Assembly (NCBI GenBank): GCA_003427395.1
Contig: BFEA01000186.1
Location: 486,991-528,205, forward strand
DNA: 41,215 nucleotides
Direction: 5' to 3'
DNA from: Chara braunii
Lineage: Eukaryota; Streptophyta; Charophyceae; Charales; Characeae
Shown piece by piece: positions 9,748-20,753 of this stretch; positions within the stretch are counted from its first letter, which is position 1; each line of letters starts with the position of its first letter. The translations under genes were made by a program, and so were the position numbers. Under the pieces are notes generated by a model. The model saw only the letters and a list, made by a program, of their open reading frames with translations. It was not told the DNA's origin and did not search any database.

Positions 9748-11289
9748 CCCATAAGACCCATTCGGACACAAGCAAAACCGCCTTTCTTCCAGCCCCCCCC
9801 CTGATGCAACCCTTTATTACAATCTGCTTTCAGACAGACAAACAAAACTGAAATTACCATTGCACATGCATTTCTTTACTTAGTCTGATTCATGTCCTGG
9901 AAGTCAAACGCAAAGTCAAAGTAGGATACAGGAAGCATACTTCGTCAAAACATAGCAAGAGGTACAGATAGGGGTTATAACCGGGTTTATAGAGGGGGAT
10001 GGGTGGTTACCTCTTAATTCCCTGCCTCCATAACTCCTTCTGAGTTCCGGCAGAGCTCCCGCAATCGGTGGGGTAACCCCCCACAAAGGCCTTGCTGCGG
10101 TCCTATGGGGTTGCAATCCCGCCTGCCGCCTTCCTCTCGGAACCAAAGGACTAGACTTAAAGACAGAAGGAGCAGCATTGAGACTCTCAGATACAAGAAG
10201 GGTGCTCTCAGACTCGGGGGAGAGGGCTTCGTTGCCTTGGTACGCCTGAAAGCCCCGCAATGGCAGCCAAAACACACCGCAACCTGTTCAACTGACGCCG
10301 AAATGCCAACCGTCGATCCTCCCGTAATCTTCCAGGCTCACCACGACACCCTCATTCACGAGCTTAGACCGCCCGTAACTCGAATAACCCCGGCGAACAG
10401 ACAGATCTGCAGCGACCTATCGTCCGTGCGGCTCGTCCGCTGCAGCTTTGCCCAACGAACTGGGTATCGTACCAGCCAGTAGGTAATCCTTTAGGCCTGC
10501 AGCTCCCCCACCAGTTCCCTTGCTGCTCCATTGAAGCTCGAGACCTGTACTGCCACAGCCGCAACTTGAGACATGGGGCAATGGCATAAAACTCAACGCC
10601 TCCCTCCTTTCTCCTTATCACTCCTTTCAGCGGGGTCTTGCAAGTCCGCAGCTACCTTGTCGCTGCGCAGGCGGGTGAGGCGGGCGCCACACTAGCCAAC
10701 AGACAACTCTGCAGTCGTGCCTCTTGCCTCCCCGGTGAATAGCTCACTGACCAGACAGATAGCCTTCCATTCTTGCTTGGTGTACAGGCTAACGGGTAAG
10801 TCTCCTCCTTTGCAGCTAGCTCCTCGCTCCCTCCATCGATGGGATAGGTAACCCGTAATGGATCTGTCACCGGAATGCAGAGAGGCCTCGTCTCCTGTCT
10901 TCTTTCATACTGTCCTTGCTCTCTCCGCACCGCTCGGCTGCACACTTTACTTCCCGTCTGCGGCAACCCAGGTAAGCTCTCTTATCCCGCTGTCCACCCC
11001 GTAGTTACTTACTGCCCCGAACGTCAAAGCGGGCAGATTCAAAGTGAATCCTTGCAAAAAAACTCGGGCCGGGCACACTGCAGCTTGCCACTATAGCTCG
11101 GTCCTTGGTTCACCCAACGTGGACTCTTCAGCCTACCAGGTATGCACCCTTCTTCGCACGTCCTCTCCCCCTCATGCTCTACTCCTACTTCTCGTCATCC
11201 CTCATGCTTTCGTCAACTCCGGTCCTGCTAAACAAGAACGGGTCTCCCGCTAAAGCCCGTGGACAAACAGTGGTCATGCCCCACCAATA

Positions 11290-11544
11290 TGGACGAGCAA
11301 AATCGAAATGAATCTTCCGTTGTAATACAGGAAGATACATCTACTTCTCACTGTACTCTACGATCTTTGCCCCCCCCCCCTTTGCACTGAGATCGATTAA
11401 GGCTGCTCCCACCGGCATATTGAGCAACGCACCGGGCAAGAGGTAAGTCTCCAATCCCCGCAATTGACCCCACACCTTTATCATCGATAGGGTGAGCAAA
11501 ACCCGAATGAATCTTCCGCTAAAACGCGGAAAGATACATCGCCT
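11290..11544. repeat. two copies of a GAGCAAAA-hairpin sequence 199 bases apart
   Basis: Copies at about 11290-11344 and 11489-11544 share GAGCAAAA, GAATGAATCTTCCG and GAAAGATACATC. Each can fold: ATCTTCC/GGAAGAT at 11312-11336, and TTCCGC/GCGGAA at 11514-11531. The loop differs. Confidence 0.55.
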
Positions 11545-12821
11545 CTATCTGCGCAAGCTTGAGGTCCCTCCCCGCGCAGCCTTCATTGCCGGTATCGCTG
11601 AAACCGCCCACTAATGCCTGAATCCGCCGTTGTCATCCAACTCGCCCTGCTTTAGAACCTCAGAATCCCATCTTCACTCGCTCGTTTTCATCTTCAATCC
11701 CATCGCTCCCGTTTTTCCCTTCACCATAGCTCCGCGCGGCCCCCAACCTCCATACCAAGCTAACCATCATCCTAGCACCAAAACTAATCCCGACATCGCA
11801 TTCGCGATGGCTGAAAACCCCCACTTCGACTCCTTCCCTGCCTGATTCTGTCAGGAATCGGGTTTGTTGTTAGCCTTCTCCTCCACCATATCCTCGTTCT
11901 TCGATGGTCAGCGCGCACCCTGTTTTCGTTATAGCTCCCATCCTACTAACATTTAACTAAAACTGACTTCGGTGTTGGATTCGCCTCAGTCAAAAACCCC
12001 CGGGCCATCTCTCTCCTTCCCCGGATCCATCCCCAATTGGTTGCGCTCCCACTCCACTGCTGCGCCCGAGTTCTCAACCCGCCATCTTCATCTTCGTTTG
12101 CACGCACCCGACACCGCCCCCCGTCCGGGTTCATTCCCCTTTTCTCCACTACCTTTTCCTCACCCATCAGCCCGACAACACCCCGCTTTCCTGTGCTATT
12201 GCCCTCTGCCTGTTTCCTCCGGCCCGTTGCCCGTTGCTTCGGGATATACCGCTGGTCTCCCTTTTTGCTAGCGCCGCTCCACCGGCAACGCGCCCCGCTG
12301 CGACTGACCTCGGCCCAAGCTCCTGCCATCCTGAGGGAAACCTCGGAGGGAGCCAACTACTATACGGCTCAGTCTTTCCGCCCTATGCTCGGCGGCTGAC
12401 TACCGGCCCGTCAAGACCACTAATAGCCCCGCCTCCTTCACACTCTCCTCTAAGTCTCCCCTGGCATGCCCCCTTCAACCAGGCCCCGCCACCCCTTCAG
12501 CCTCTCAGCGGACAAGCCTTATCCCGACTTCTCATAACAAGTCGCGGGACCGAGGACGCGGGTCTGCAATGTGCCCAAGCGCGGGCCTAGGTGAAACGGC
12601 CCTGCGCAGATCTTTTAGTGGTAGTAGCAAATATTCAAATGAGAACTTTGAAGTCCGAAGTGGACGAGCATCCCGTGGGCGCACTCATACCCAACCTCTC
12701 CACCGCGGACGGCGGGGAACTGATGGTGCTCCTGCAGAAAGGTCCCGCCACTCAAGTTCCTTCCGGCCCGTGGGCTAATCACCCGCCGGCTCGCATGCCC
12801 GTCGGACTCCTTGGCCCGACC

Positions 12822-12847
12822 TTTTTTTTTTTTTTTTTTTTTTTTTT
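12822..12847. repeat. T homopolymer
   Basis: About 26 T. It might be the A-tail of a minus-strand retroposon, but no such element was recognised next to it. Confidence 0.7.
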
Positions 12848-13877
12848 ACGACAGGCAGGATAGAGGAATTTTTGTCAACGCCCTAGCACGCCGGAACCCG
12901 AACGGACCAGCTAAAGGAGGCGCGTGCTCAAGATCCTTGACGGCCGCGACGGCCTCCGAATCCAGTGTCGCGTCTAGGGTGAGGAACGCCGGAGCAAAAT
13001 AATAAAACGACAAATAAATAAAGATATTTAGAAACTCTTAATCGTCAGAAGACGGTAGACGGGAAAAAGGAACCGCTAGTACCGCTCTGACGCCGCCGAT
13101 GACAAAACCAAGGGGGATAGCCCCGCCGGGCCCTCGACCCCTCGGTTCCTTTGCGCTACTCTGATAACTCCGCGTCGCCGCCGTTCGATTCTCGATCCCT
13201 GAATCTCCTTGATGAAAGTCGGATACCATAACCGCTAGTGCTAGGCCCAAGTCTGATTTTTAGCTTTGGCGGACGTATAAATAAACGGACACTACACGAC
13301 GCATCGAGCTACCGAAACGCCTTCCTAAGTCACATTGTTGTCGATGCCTTCCTTCGCATGTACACACAAGTCACAAGTAAGGACATTAATCAACGAGACG
13401 TAATCTTTTTAATCCCGGTTTAATCAGAAAAAGAAAAATCTGGCCGACGATCACGCCGACCCTTCAATCATCAACAAATAAAAAGATCACGCGCGCCTCA
13501 AAAATCTGCGCGCCCACACACTCTCGACCCTAGTCAACCATCCAGCCAACGTAAACCATAGATGCCGTCGCGCCTCGCGCGGAATACTTAAACTTCAAAC
13601 CAAACTTATTTTCTGTCGTTTTGCAAAAACCAGGGCAGATACCCTTGTAAGGGTATTCACACCGACAACGCCATAGTCAAAGTGCGCCATAGTTGAAGTT
13701 CGCCATCACCGAAGAAGAAGTCCTCCATAGCTGAGGAAGAGGAACGAGGGACGACGAAGAGGAAGGAAGACATAACCAGGGTGAGGAGAGAAAGAAGCGA
13801 GGAAGGGGAAGGATAGGAGGAAGAAGAAGAAGGGTGGTGAGGAAGAAGAAGGCGGCAGCCATAGCCAAGTTGAAGGT

Positions 13878-14013
13878 TGACCAGAGGGTTGGCCGAAGTT
13901 GGTTTGGGCATTGACTCGGGCGTTGACCAAGGCGTTGACCACGGTTGACTGGAGCGTTGACCAAGTGTTGACCAAGGCGTTGACCAGGGCTGTTGACCGC
14001 GACTTTGACCAAG
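13878..14013 (+). repeat. TTGACC minisatellite in leader of element 1
   Basis: Degenerate 12-15-base unit around GCGTTGACCAAG. Eight TTGACC and two TTGACT occur. TTGAC(C/T) is the W-box bound by plant WRKY factors; whether it acts as such here is an inference. The same array occurs at 32396-32553. Confidence 0.7.
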
Positions 14014-14362
14014 CTGGAGTTGGTATATTCTTGCCAAACCCTCAGCCTATCCCCTCGCCCTATGGATGTGCACTCACCCTATGGTACTTGCTGAGTCTGT
14101 CTGTCTCTTCTTTCTGCATTGAGTCTCTTCTGTCCAGGTGATAGGAACTCCGTGTATGAAGGATAGATCCTTGTTGACCAAACCCACACGGGCTGAGTAG
14201 GGCTAAATGTCGTGTCTGATGACTCGATTGTCCTGGAGGACACGAACCCTCCCAAGGACAGGTACTGACCGGCGGGCTGCTTGGTGTGGCACGGTAGGCC
14301 CAAAATCCGAGCCGTGGGCTGCACAACGGGCTGTCTAAGTCTTGAGAGGACTGCTGATCGTG

Positions 14363-14439
14363 TCGTCCTGTTTGCGACGTTAAATAATTCCTGAGGAGTT
14401 ATGGGGGATCTCCTTAAATGCCTCCTGATCAGCAACAAG
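14363..14439 (+). promoter_or_regulatory. conserved leader block, copy 1
   Basis: Near-identical to the minus-strand block at 2067-2140. It contains GACGTTAAATAATTCCTGAG, TCTCCTTAAATGCCTCC and the palindrome CTGATCAG, about 160 bases upstream of the gag start. Confidence 0.75.
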
Positions 14440-14597
14440 TCCTGTAGTGACAGCCTCCAGGCTAGAGACCATAGCTGACAGGGTCCTATCAGGATTCTGT
14501 GGTCCTTAGATCGAGTCAGTCTTAGGTTGTGTAAGTTAGGGGGTAGAAGTCTAAGTGGTGAGGAGTGGAACTGTTGTCCAGTTGTGCACCTGACACC

Positions 14598-16422
14598 ATG
14601 GTTGACCTCCGTAGGGGGAAGAGTACTACCCCTTACACCCAGGCTCAAGAGGAGCAAACCGCTGCCATCCTGAGAGAGAGGAAAGAGAGAAAGAGAAGAA
14701 GGAGCTCCTTAGACAGGCGAAGATGAAGGTGATAGCAAAGGAGCAGGCGGCGAAGAAAAAGAAGCTAGAGGAGGAGACAAAACAGTTGCAGCAAGAAGAG
14801 GAGGAGAGAATGAGGGCTGCAGTAGAGGAAGAGGTTGAAGAGGAGGAGCAGCCGGAAGAAGAGCCCCCCAGAAGAAGAAGATTGGGGGAAGGAGGAGAGA
14901 GCAGTGGCGCGAAGGAAGATGACCCGTGGGTAGAAAAGAGGATATCCGAATGGGTGGCTAATTTATCATTGGGAGAAGATGAGGAGGCGATGCTGTACAT
15001 ACCTCAAGAGGAGAAGGAAGCAGCAATTAAGGAGATTGAGGCGACGAGTGATCGCTTAGAACGCCAGGCAATAGAGAATGAGAAGAGGTTGGACTGGAAG
15101 TTATGCCTGGCGAGGGAGAAGAAGAGGAGGACGGAGGAAGCCAACCGGATGGCTAGAAAAGTGGAGAGTTAACAAACATGTAGACAGGAAGTAGAGGCCC
15201 AGCCTAATGTTCAGGCTAAGTTGGACAAGATCCTTGGGAGCATCGAACTCCTAGGTAGGGCTTGGAGTGAGCATCATCAGTCTGTTGGGGCCAGGAAATG
15301 GCCCTCCTCTCCGGTCTGGTTTCAGGGAATTCGCGCGCGATGTAAGGACACATGTGGGGACCGAAGTAAGGAAGCTAAAGGTGGGCGCAAAGAAGTTCTG
15401 CGCAGGCGCCATTGAGGGTGCCAAAGTGGTGGCCGCGGTAGAGATTGAAGGTCGTCCCCGCAAAGAGCCTGTCAAGCTTAAGTTTCCTGATTCTTATGGC
15501 GGGAAGAAGGACGTGAACTTCGATAATTGGGAGGCTAGTATTAACACGTATGTGTATCTCCAGCACATTGCGCCTGAGGAACAAGTCCTCGTAGCCTTCC
15601 ATGCTTTAAAAGATGAAGCGGCTAGTTTTGCCAGGTCCCTCGCGCGAGCAGCTGATTGTGAAAACAACATGGTTGCATATTCCAAACTTACCCCTCTTCC
15701 TCAATTCCTCAAGCTCCTCAGAGAGAGATTCGCTGACGTCACGCGAGGCGTCAGGGCCTCCGATAAACTGCAAATAATCCACTCGCGGCAGTGGAGAGCA
15801 CTCAAGGCAGTTATGGATGATTTAGTTGTTGTTCCAGACCACGGTGTCAATAAGACCCAATTAGTTTAACTTATTTTATCGTGCCATGCTAGAGCCCGTA
15901 CGAGGGCATTTCTTTGAGAAGACCCAGCAGGCCACCATCACGTACGACGCGCTGAGTAGAGAGGTGGTCCTGTTTGAGGCCAAATCCATGCCAATTTCCA
16001 CTTTATGGCATAAGGATTTAGAGAAGGGAAAGAAGTGGAAAGGTCGTACCATCTCTGGACAGGTCAAGGCCAAGGATCACTTGATCCTTACTTTAGACGA
16101 AGGTGGTACAGATGAAGTCCCCTACAGTCAGATAGAGTGGGGGCTAGAGGAGGAGGACAGTGGTGGAGGTCAAGGGAGGACCTACGCTATTGTCGCGGCT
16201 GGAGGGAGGCCGCAAGGTAGAGGAGGAGGTCAGGACCAAGGGGGATGGGCCATGGGTGGTCGAGGTCCGAGCGCACAGGGGGGTGGCGGCCAAAGGAACC
16301 ACCAAGAGGGAGGTAGGGGTCAAGGTCCCTTGCCGAATCGTTCAGGTCCCAGTCGATCACCACAGCGTAGAGGTGGAAGATCACCTCAACGGCGAGGAGG
16401 TTGGCACCCGGGTTGGCCATAG
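14598..16422 (+). pseudogene. gag: gag of Ty3-type element 1, frameshifted
   Basis: Starts at ATG 14598 (MVDLRRGKSTTPYTQAQEEQ), matched by the start at 33153 in element 2, which fixes the start. A Lys/Glu-rich coiled-coil follows in another frame (14723-15172), then a third frame (about 15267-15869) with the capsid part (VNFDNWEASINTYVYL, FLKLLRERFADVTRG, DDLVVVPDHGVNKTQLV). One extra T near 15870 shifts it; element 2 keeps the frame there. It continues at 15886 (YDALSREVVLFEAKSM) and ends in a Gly/Arg/Gln-rich tail ending GWHPGWP at TAG 16422. No CCHC zinc knuckle is seen; the Arg/Gly tail probably binds RNA instead. Several frame changes make it inactive. Confidence 0.85.
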
Positions 16423-16440
16423 GGCCGACCTCGGGAAGAT

Positions 16441-17277
16441 TTGGGCTTGGACCAGAGAGTGTGGCAACAACGGATGGAGCAGGGTCAGTGCCTAGTTAGT
16501 TGTCCAGAGACTGTTTGTGTTAGAGTCTCTCTAGGCACTTCCCTCACAGGTCTGGCAGAGGAGTTGAAGGAGAGGATGCCGACCTGGGCCAAGATGAAGA
16601 AGGAGAGCAAAGGACAACTGGTGTTAGTAGCTTTAGAAGTTTCTAGAAGCAGAGTAGGGGCCCTTATAAACACAGGGGCTACCCGTAATTATATCAACAG
16701 GAAAGCGCTAAAGTTGAGGCTAGGTCTGAAAGTCCAAAAGTTGGAAGACCCCATAATCAGTATCCTCGCAGACAACCGCACGATGCGTGTTGAGGATTAC
16801 GTCGAGGGAGTCCAAGCGTACCTGTGCCTAGAGAAAGATGTCAAGGTAGAGAAAGTACTCCATTCCCTGACTCTCCTCGCAGAGGACAACCTCCCTTTTG
16901 ATATAGTCCGAGGTATGGATTGGGGAGAGGCAGCAGGGGCCACACTCCGCTTAAGAGAGCATGAGTGTAGGGTCCCTGGTCCATCAGGCGAGGTCAAGAC
17001 TGCCCGTCTGTTCCATGTGTCAGGAGTAGATAACTCTCTGGCACATTGTTGTCTCAGTGCTCCCGCGTTCAAGCGATTAGTCAAAAAGGAGCAGTTAGAA
17101 GAACAGGTCTTTGTAGCTTACATAAGGCCTGTCACTAAGCCTACCGAAGAGAAGCCAACAGACCTAGCTATTGCCAAGCTGTTGGAAGAGTTTAAAGATT
17201 TGGCAGAGCCGCCAACAGGAGTAGTGCCGCGACCGATTCTAAGGGTGCGGTTTACAGAATGTCCCCAAGGGAGTTAG
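16441..17277 (+). pseudogene. pol: retropepsin-like protease region of element 1 pol, active site altered
   Basis: Same frame as the end of gag, separated by one TAG, so gag and pol may once have been joined. Residues about 76-95 read VGALINTGATRNYINRKAL; retropepsins of this group have D-S/T-G-A at that place, so the catalytic Asp is Asn here. Downstream are the FDIVRGMDWGE segment typical of plant Ty3 elements and the linker [12 protein letters not shown]. The frame ends at 17277 after a junction where RT-linker residues are missing, which puts RT into another frame. Confidence 0.8.
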
Positions 17278-17915
17278 AGGAGTTACGCAGGCAGTTGGAC
17301 GAGCTCCTCGAAAAGGGTTGGATTAGGCCCAGTTTGTCTCCCTTTGGAGCACCAGTTTTGTTTGTCCCCAAAAAGGAGGGAGAGTTGCGTATGTGTATAC
17401 ACTATAGGGGAATGAATGCTATTACAGTGAAGAATGCGGAGCCACTGCCCAGGATAGACAATCTCTTAGATCGAGTGCAAGGCTGCAAGTATTTCTCAAA
17501 GGTAGATATGAAGTCCGGATATCATCAGATAAAGGTTCATCCTGATGACCGGTATAAGACTGCCTTCCGGACTAGATACGGGCATTATGAGTTCATAGTG
17601 ATGCCCTTTGGACTGACCAATGCGCCAACCACATTCCAACGCTGTATGAATGATGTGTTTAGGCCTTGGTTAGATATATTTCTTGTAGTCTACCTAGACG
17701 GTATATTGGTTTTCAGTAAGACCCTCCAAGAGCATCAGGATCATTTAAGGTAGGTCTTGGAGAAGTTGCGAGAGACTAACTTCAAGATCAATGCGAAGAA
17801 GTGCGAGTGGGCCAAAATACAGGTTTTGTACCCGGGCCACGTCTTAGACGGAGATGGCATTAAGCCAGAGGATAGTAAGATAGCGGCGATTAGAGATTGA
17901 CCGACGCCCCGCACA
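17259..17915 (+). pseudogene. pol: reverse transcriptase of element 1, inactive
   Basis: Ty3 RT copies the element RNA into DNA in virus-like particles. Visible motifs: [60 protein letters not shown], and [11 protein letters not shown]. The catalytic YxDD box is YLDG, and CIDYR is CIHYR, so the enzyme would be dead. An in-frame TAG at 17751-17753 and a TGA at 17898-17900 (where WPTPRT is usual) add breaks. The frame is otherwise continuous with RNase H. Confidence 0.88.
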
Positions 17916-19082
17916 ATGAAAGAGTTGCGGTCGTTTCTAGACCAAGCTAATTATTATAGGAAGTTCGTCAGGAACTTTTCCACTATCGTCGCTCCCCTTC
18001 GCAGGTTGCTCAAGAAGGATGCAATCTGGAAGTGGGACAAAGATTGTACGTCCGCTCTTAAGAAGTTAAAGCGAGCGTTGATAGAGTACCTTGTCCTCAA
18101 GGTGGCAGATCCGTCCTTGTCATTTGTCGTCACCACGAACGCAAGTCAGTATGGTATAGGCACCGTGTTACAACAGAACGTCGGCAATGGCTATAGACCC
18201 GTAGAGTTTATGTCAGCAAGGATGCCCTCAGAGAAAGTGGCTACCTCGACCTACGAGAGAGAACTCAGGCAAGCCTTAGAGCACTGGAAGCTTTATTTGC
18301 TTGGGAGGCATTTCAAAGTTTATTCAAACTACGAGACCCTTAGATGGTTGAAAACGCAGGCCAAGATGACACCTAAGCTAACTAGGTGGGCCGCTGAGAT
18401 AGACCAGTATGACTTTGAGCTCAAACCAGTCAAGGGCAAGTATAACATAGTTGCGGATGCTCTAAGTAGGAGATTAGATTACTTTGGAGCTATAGTTCAC
18501 TATCTGGATATTGGGAGAGACCTGCAAGAGAAAGTTAGAGAAGCGTATGCACAGGACCCTATTTATAGTGACCTCCTCAAGAAAGTTAAGGAGGCCCCAG
18601 AGACCGAACCAGATTACCGCACTATAGAGGGATTGTTGTTCGAGAAGACCAACGTAGTAGACCATCTGTACGTTCCTAATAGTGAGGAGATTTGTAGTTT
18701 GATCCTAGGGGAATGCCACGACACAGAGGGACATTTCGGTTGGCAAAAGACTCTAGCCAATCTGATGCATGCATATACTTGGCCAGGAATGAAAGCCGAC
18801 TGCATAGAGTACGTTCGCAGTTGCAAAGTCTGTCAGAGGAATCAGAACTCTATGCGTGCCCCTCTAGGTCTTCCTCGACCCTTGCCTATACCTGATCATC
18901 CAGGCGATTCGGTATCCATTGATTTCATGGATGCTAGCATCAAAAGTAGGCATGGAAAGAGCCAAGTCATGGTAATAGTGGATATATTTAGCAAATATGC
19001 TGTTTTCGTTCCCTTACCCGCAGAAGCCCGTACAGAGTTAGTAATTCAGAAGTTTTTTAGCCACTTGTCGTACTCCGAATGA
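17916..19082 (+). pseudogene. pol: RNase H and N-terminal integrase of element 1
   Basis: Begins MKELRSFLDQANYYRKFVRN (end of the RT connection). RNase H region: VVTTNASQYGIGTVLQQ, where the first catalytic Asp of TDAS is Asn; then STYERELRQALEHWK, and YNIVADALSRR. Integrase zinc domain: H and H in ECHDTEGHFG and C..C in SCKVCQRNQ. The core begins with VSIDFMDASIKSRHGKSQVM (first Asp present) and VDIFSKYAVFVPLP, then stops after FFSHLSYSE; the segment with the second Asp and Glu is deleted. It is in the same frame as RT. Confidence 0.85.
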
Positions 19083-19740
19083 ACTGCATAAGTCCTTTAG
19101 ACCGCGCAGACCATTTGAAGGACTTAACCGGGACCAGATCCATAGGCTACCGCCCGGTACTAGGGAGTTTGGGATACAGCACGAGAAAGAGGTAGCTACT
19201 GTCATTGAGAACCTCAGGAAAGCCCAACACCGAATCATAGAACAGGCTAACAAGCACCGTCGCCCGTCGCAGTTTCAAGTAGGCGACCTAGTCTGGGTCA
19301 AGTCCAAAGAGTTTGCTCCTGAGGAAAACATTTCGCAGAAGTTACTGCCAGCATACAGAGGACCGTGGCCAGTTCTAGAAGTCAAGGGCGGAGAAGATGG
19401 ACCGTCCTATGCGATAAAGATCCCAGCACACCTCCACACCTACCCTATGTTTCATGCGTCGAAGTTGCTCCCGTGTGTCACAAGTCCACAGTTTCCATCA
19501 AGGAGATCCATGATCCCGCTGGACATGGATGGAAGATATGACATTGAGGGCATTGTAGGTGAAGACGTATTCAGAACAGGAGGTAGAGGTCGTCCACAGA
19601 AGCAGTATAAGGTCCGATTTGCTTATCAGGAACCCGAGGACGACCGCTGGTTCACTAGAACTGAACTTCTAGAAACAGCTCCCGACGTAGTTAGAGCCTA
19701 CGAGAGAGAAAGGAAAGGTAAAAATCCGGTCTTGGACTGA
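19072..19740 (+). pseudogene. pol: C-terminal integrase domain of element 1
   Basis: Open frame, shifted relative to the upstream part, from TPNELHKSFRPRRPFEGLNR to PVLD and a TGA at 19740. It contains the KHRRPSQFQVGDLVWVK motif (GPY/F-type C-terminal domain, DNA binding), GPWPVLEVKGG, FHASKLLPCV, and a chromo-like tail (YDIEGIVGEDVF, QYKVRFAYQEPEDDRWF, TRTELLETAPDVV). Intact in itself but lacking the catalytic core. Element 2 keeps a copy at 34736-35307 with the same left junction residues. Confidence 0.85.
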
Positions 19741-19767
19741 ATTATTCTCGGAGGACCTCGAATTTAG

Positions 19768-19778
19768 GCCGGCGGGAG
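19768..19778 (+). promoter_or_regulatory. polypurine tract of element 1
   Basis: GCCGGCGGGAG directly before the TG of the 3' LTR; element 2 has GACGGCGGGAG at 35401-35411. Moderately purine-rich. Confidence 0.6.
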
Positions 19779-20753
19779 TGAAACGGTATTCACCTGTTAA
19801 CAGTAGCGAGTGCAGATCCCAGGCCTCAATCCCTAGTTCTTACCTTACCTGTGTACAGTACCTGTGTCGGCCCTGAGAGTTGAACCCGTGACCTGTATAT
19901 TCACAACAGTTGGTAGGCTGTCGTAGGTCCGTAGGTTGTAGGGGTTCGATCTGTAGACCTGTCAGATAGAGGTCTTAGTGAGTTCTAGAAGTCGTAGCTG
20001 TAGTAGTTCTGAAGGGTCAAGGTCGTAGCTGCTACAGTCCTGAAAGGTCAAGGTCGTAGCTGCTACAGTGTTCGAAAGGCCAAGCCCACAGACTTCCGGA
20101 AGGTCCGGAAGTGGCCTTTTGAAGTTGTCTCACATTTGGACCGAGGCAAGTGGGCAAGTGGTGAGCCCAACTGCGTTACGTTGGCAGTGCAAACCTGTGC
20201 AGTCAGCGGTACCGGTCCCAGTCAGTCACAGTCCAGTCAAGCAAGTACCGTGTAGGACTGTGTGAACCAAGGGCATGGGAAAGGGGCAGACCAACGAGTT
20301 ACAGAAGTATAAATCAAGAGGCAGTGCCCAGCCATTCATTCATTCCTGCGGAAGCCATGCGGAAGCGCTGCTTGAGCGACTTTTGCGAGGTGGTCTGCAG
20401 AGTGCCCGAAGACGAAGTGGGCTGAAGGAGATAGTTAGCCATAGCTTGTGAGGGACAGCGGCCATAGCCGCCATAGCTGATAGACAAGTGTGTTAGTAGT
20501 GTGTGGGAGTGTGTATGCGTGTGGGATATCCAGGGTGATCCAGAGTGAGTGAGTGCGAACAGTGGAGTTGGGCAGAGAGACGAGAGTTGGAGTGTACAGG
20601 CGCTGATGCGCCATAGCCTGTTGAAGCGAGCTTGTATCTGAAATGTGTTTTCGACTTCCATATTTCTGAGCTTTGAGTGGGCGTTGTGCGCCAGTGTGTC
20701 TCAGCATCTGTTTGCATGAGTGCGAAGTGGAAAAGAATGCGAGTCTGATTGCA
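19779..20753 (+). repeat. 3' LTR of element 1
   Basis: Starts TGAAACGG and ends TCTGATTGCA, about 975 bases. Matches 30825-31822 and 35412-36216 along its length. It has a TATA box (20308) and several CCATAGC motifs after the expected transcript start. Confidence 0.8.
20308..20315 (+). promoter_or_regulatory. TATA box of element 1 LTR
   Basis: TATAAATC followed by AAGAGGCAGTGCCCAG and CCATTCATTCATT. Confidence 0.6.

Larger units (their letters stand above)
6525..13656. mobile_element. 7.1 kb unrecognised insert splitting the leader of element 1
   Basis: The leader of element 1 is interrupted here when compared with element 2 (31836 onward). The insert has three parts: 6525-7640 without recognisable features apart from a TA tract; 7640-9780, AT-rich and full of hairpins and repeats; 9780-13656, C-rich on the plus strand with C-runs at about 9793 and 11372 and a T-run at 12822. 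No retrotransposase, RT or other protein domain was recognised in any frame, and no matching LTR pair or target duplication was found. The many open frames of 60-140 codons have no features of real proteins. Confidence 0.45.
13657..14597 (+). other. 5' leader of element 1
   Basis: Resembles 31836-33152 of element 2: purine-rich sequence with CCATAGC motifs, a TTGACC minisatellite, then CCCTATGGATGTGCAC, CTTTCTGCATTGAGTCTCTT and the conserved block at 14363-14439. It ends at the gag ATG. Scattered short frames are not conserved between the copies. Confidence 0.65.

Noticed and set aside
11946-12599. Several overlapping frames of 100-136 codons in C-rich sequence
   Set aside because: Open on both strands because of composition; no domain, no shared start context.
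19940-19960. tRNA T-arm-like words (GGGTTCGATC and GGGCTCGATCCC) in the LTRs
   Set aside because: No A box or acceptor stem at the right distance; they occur in all LTR copies as part of LTR sequence.
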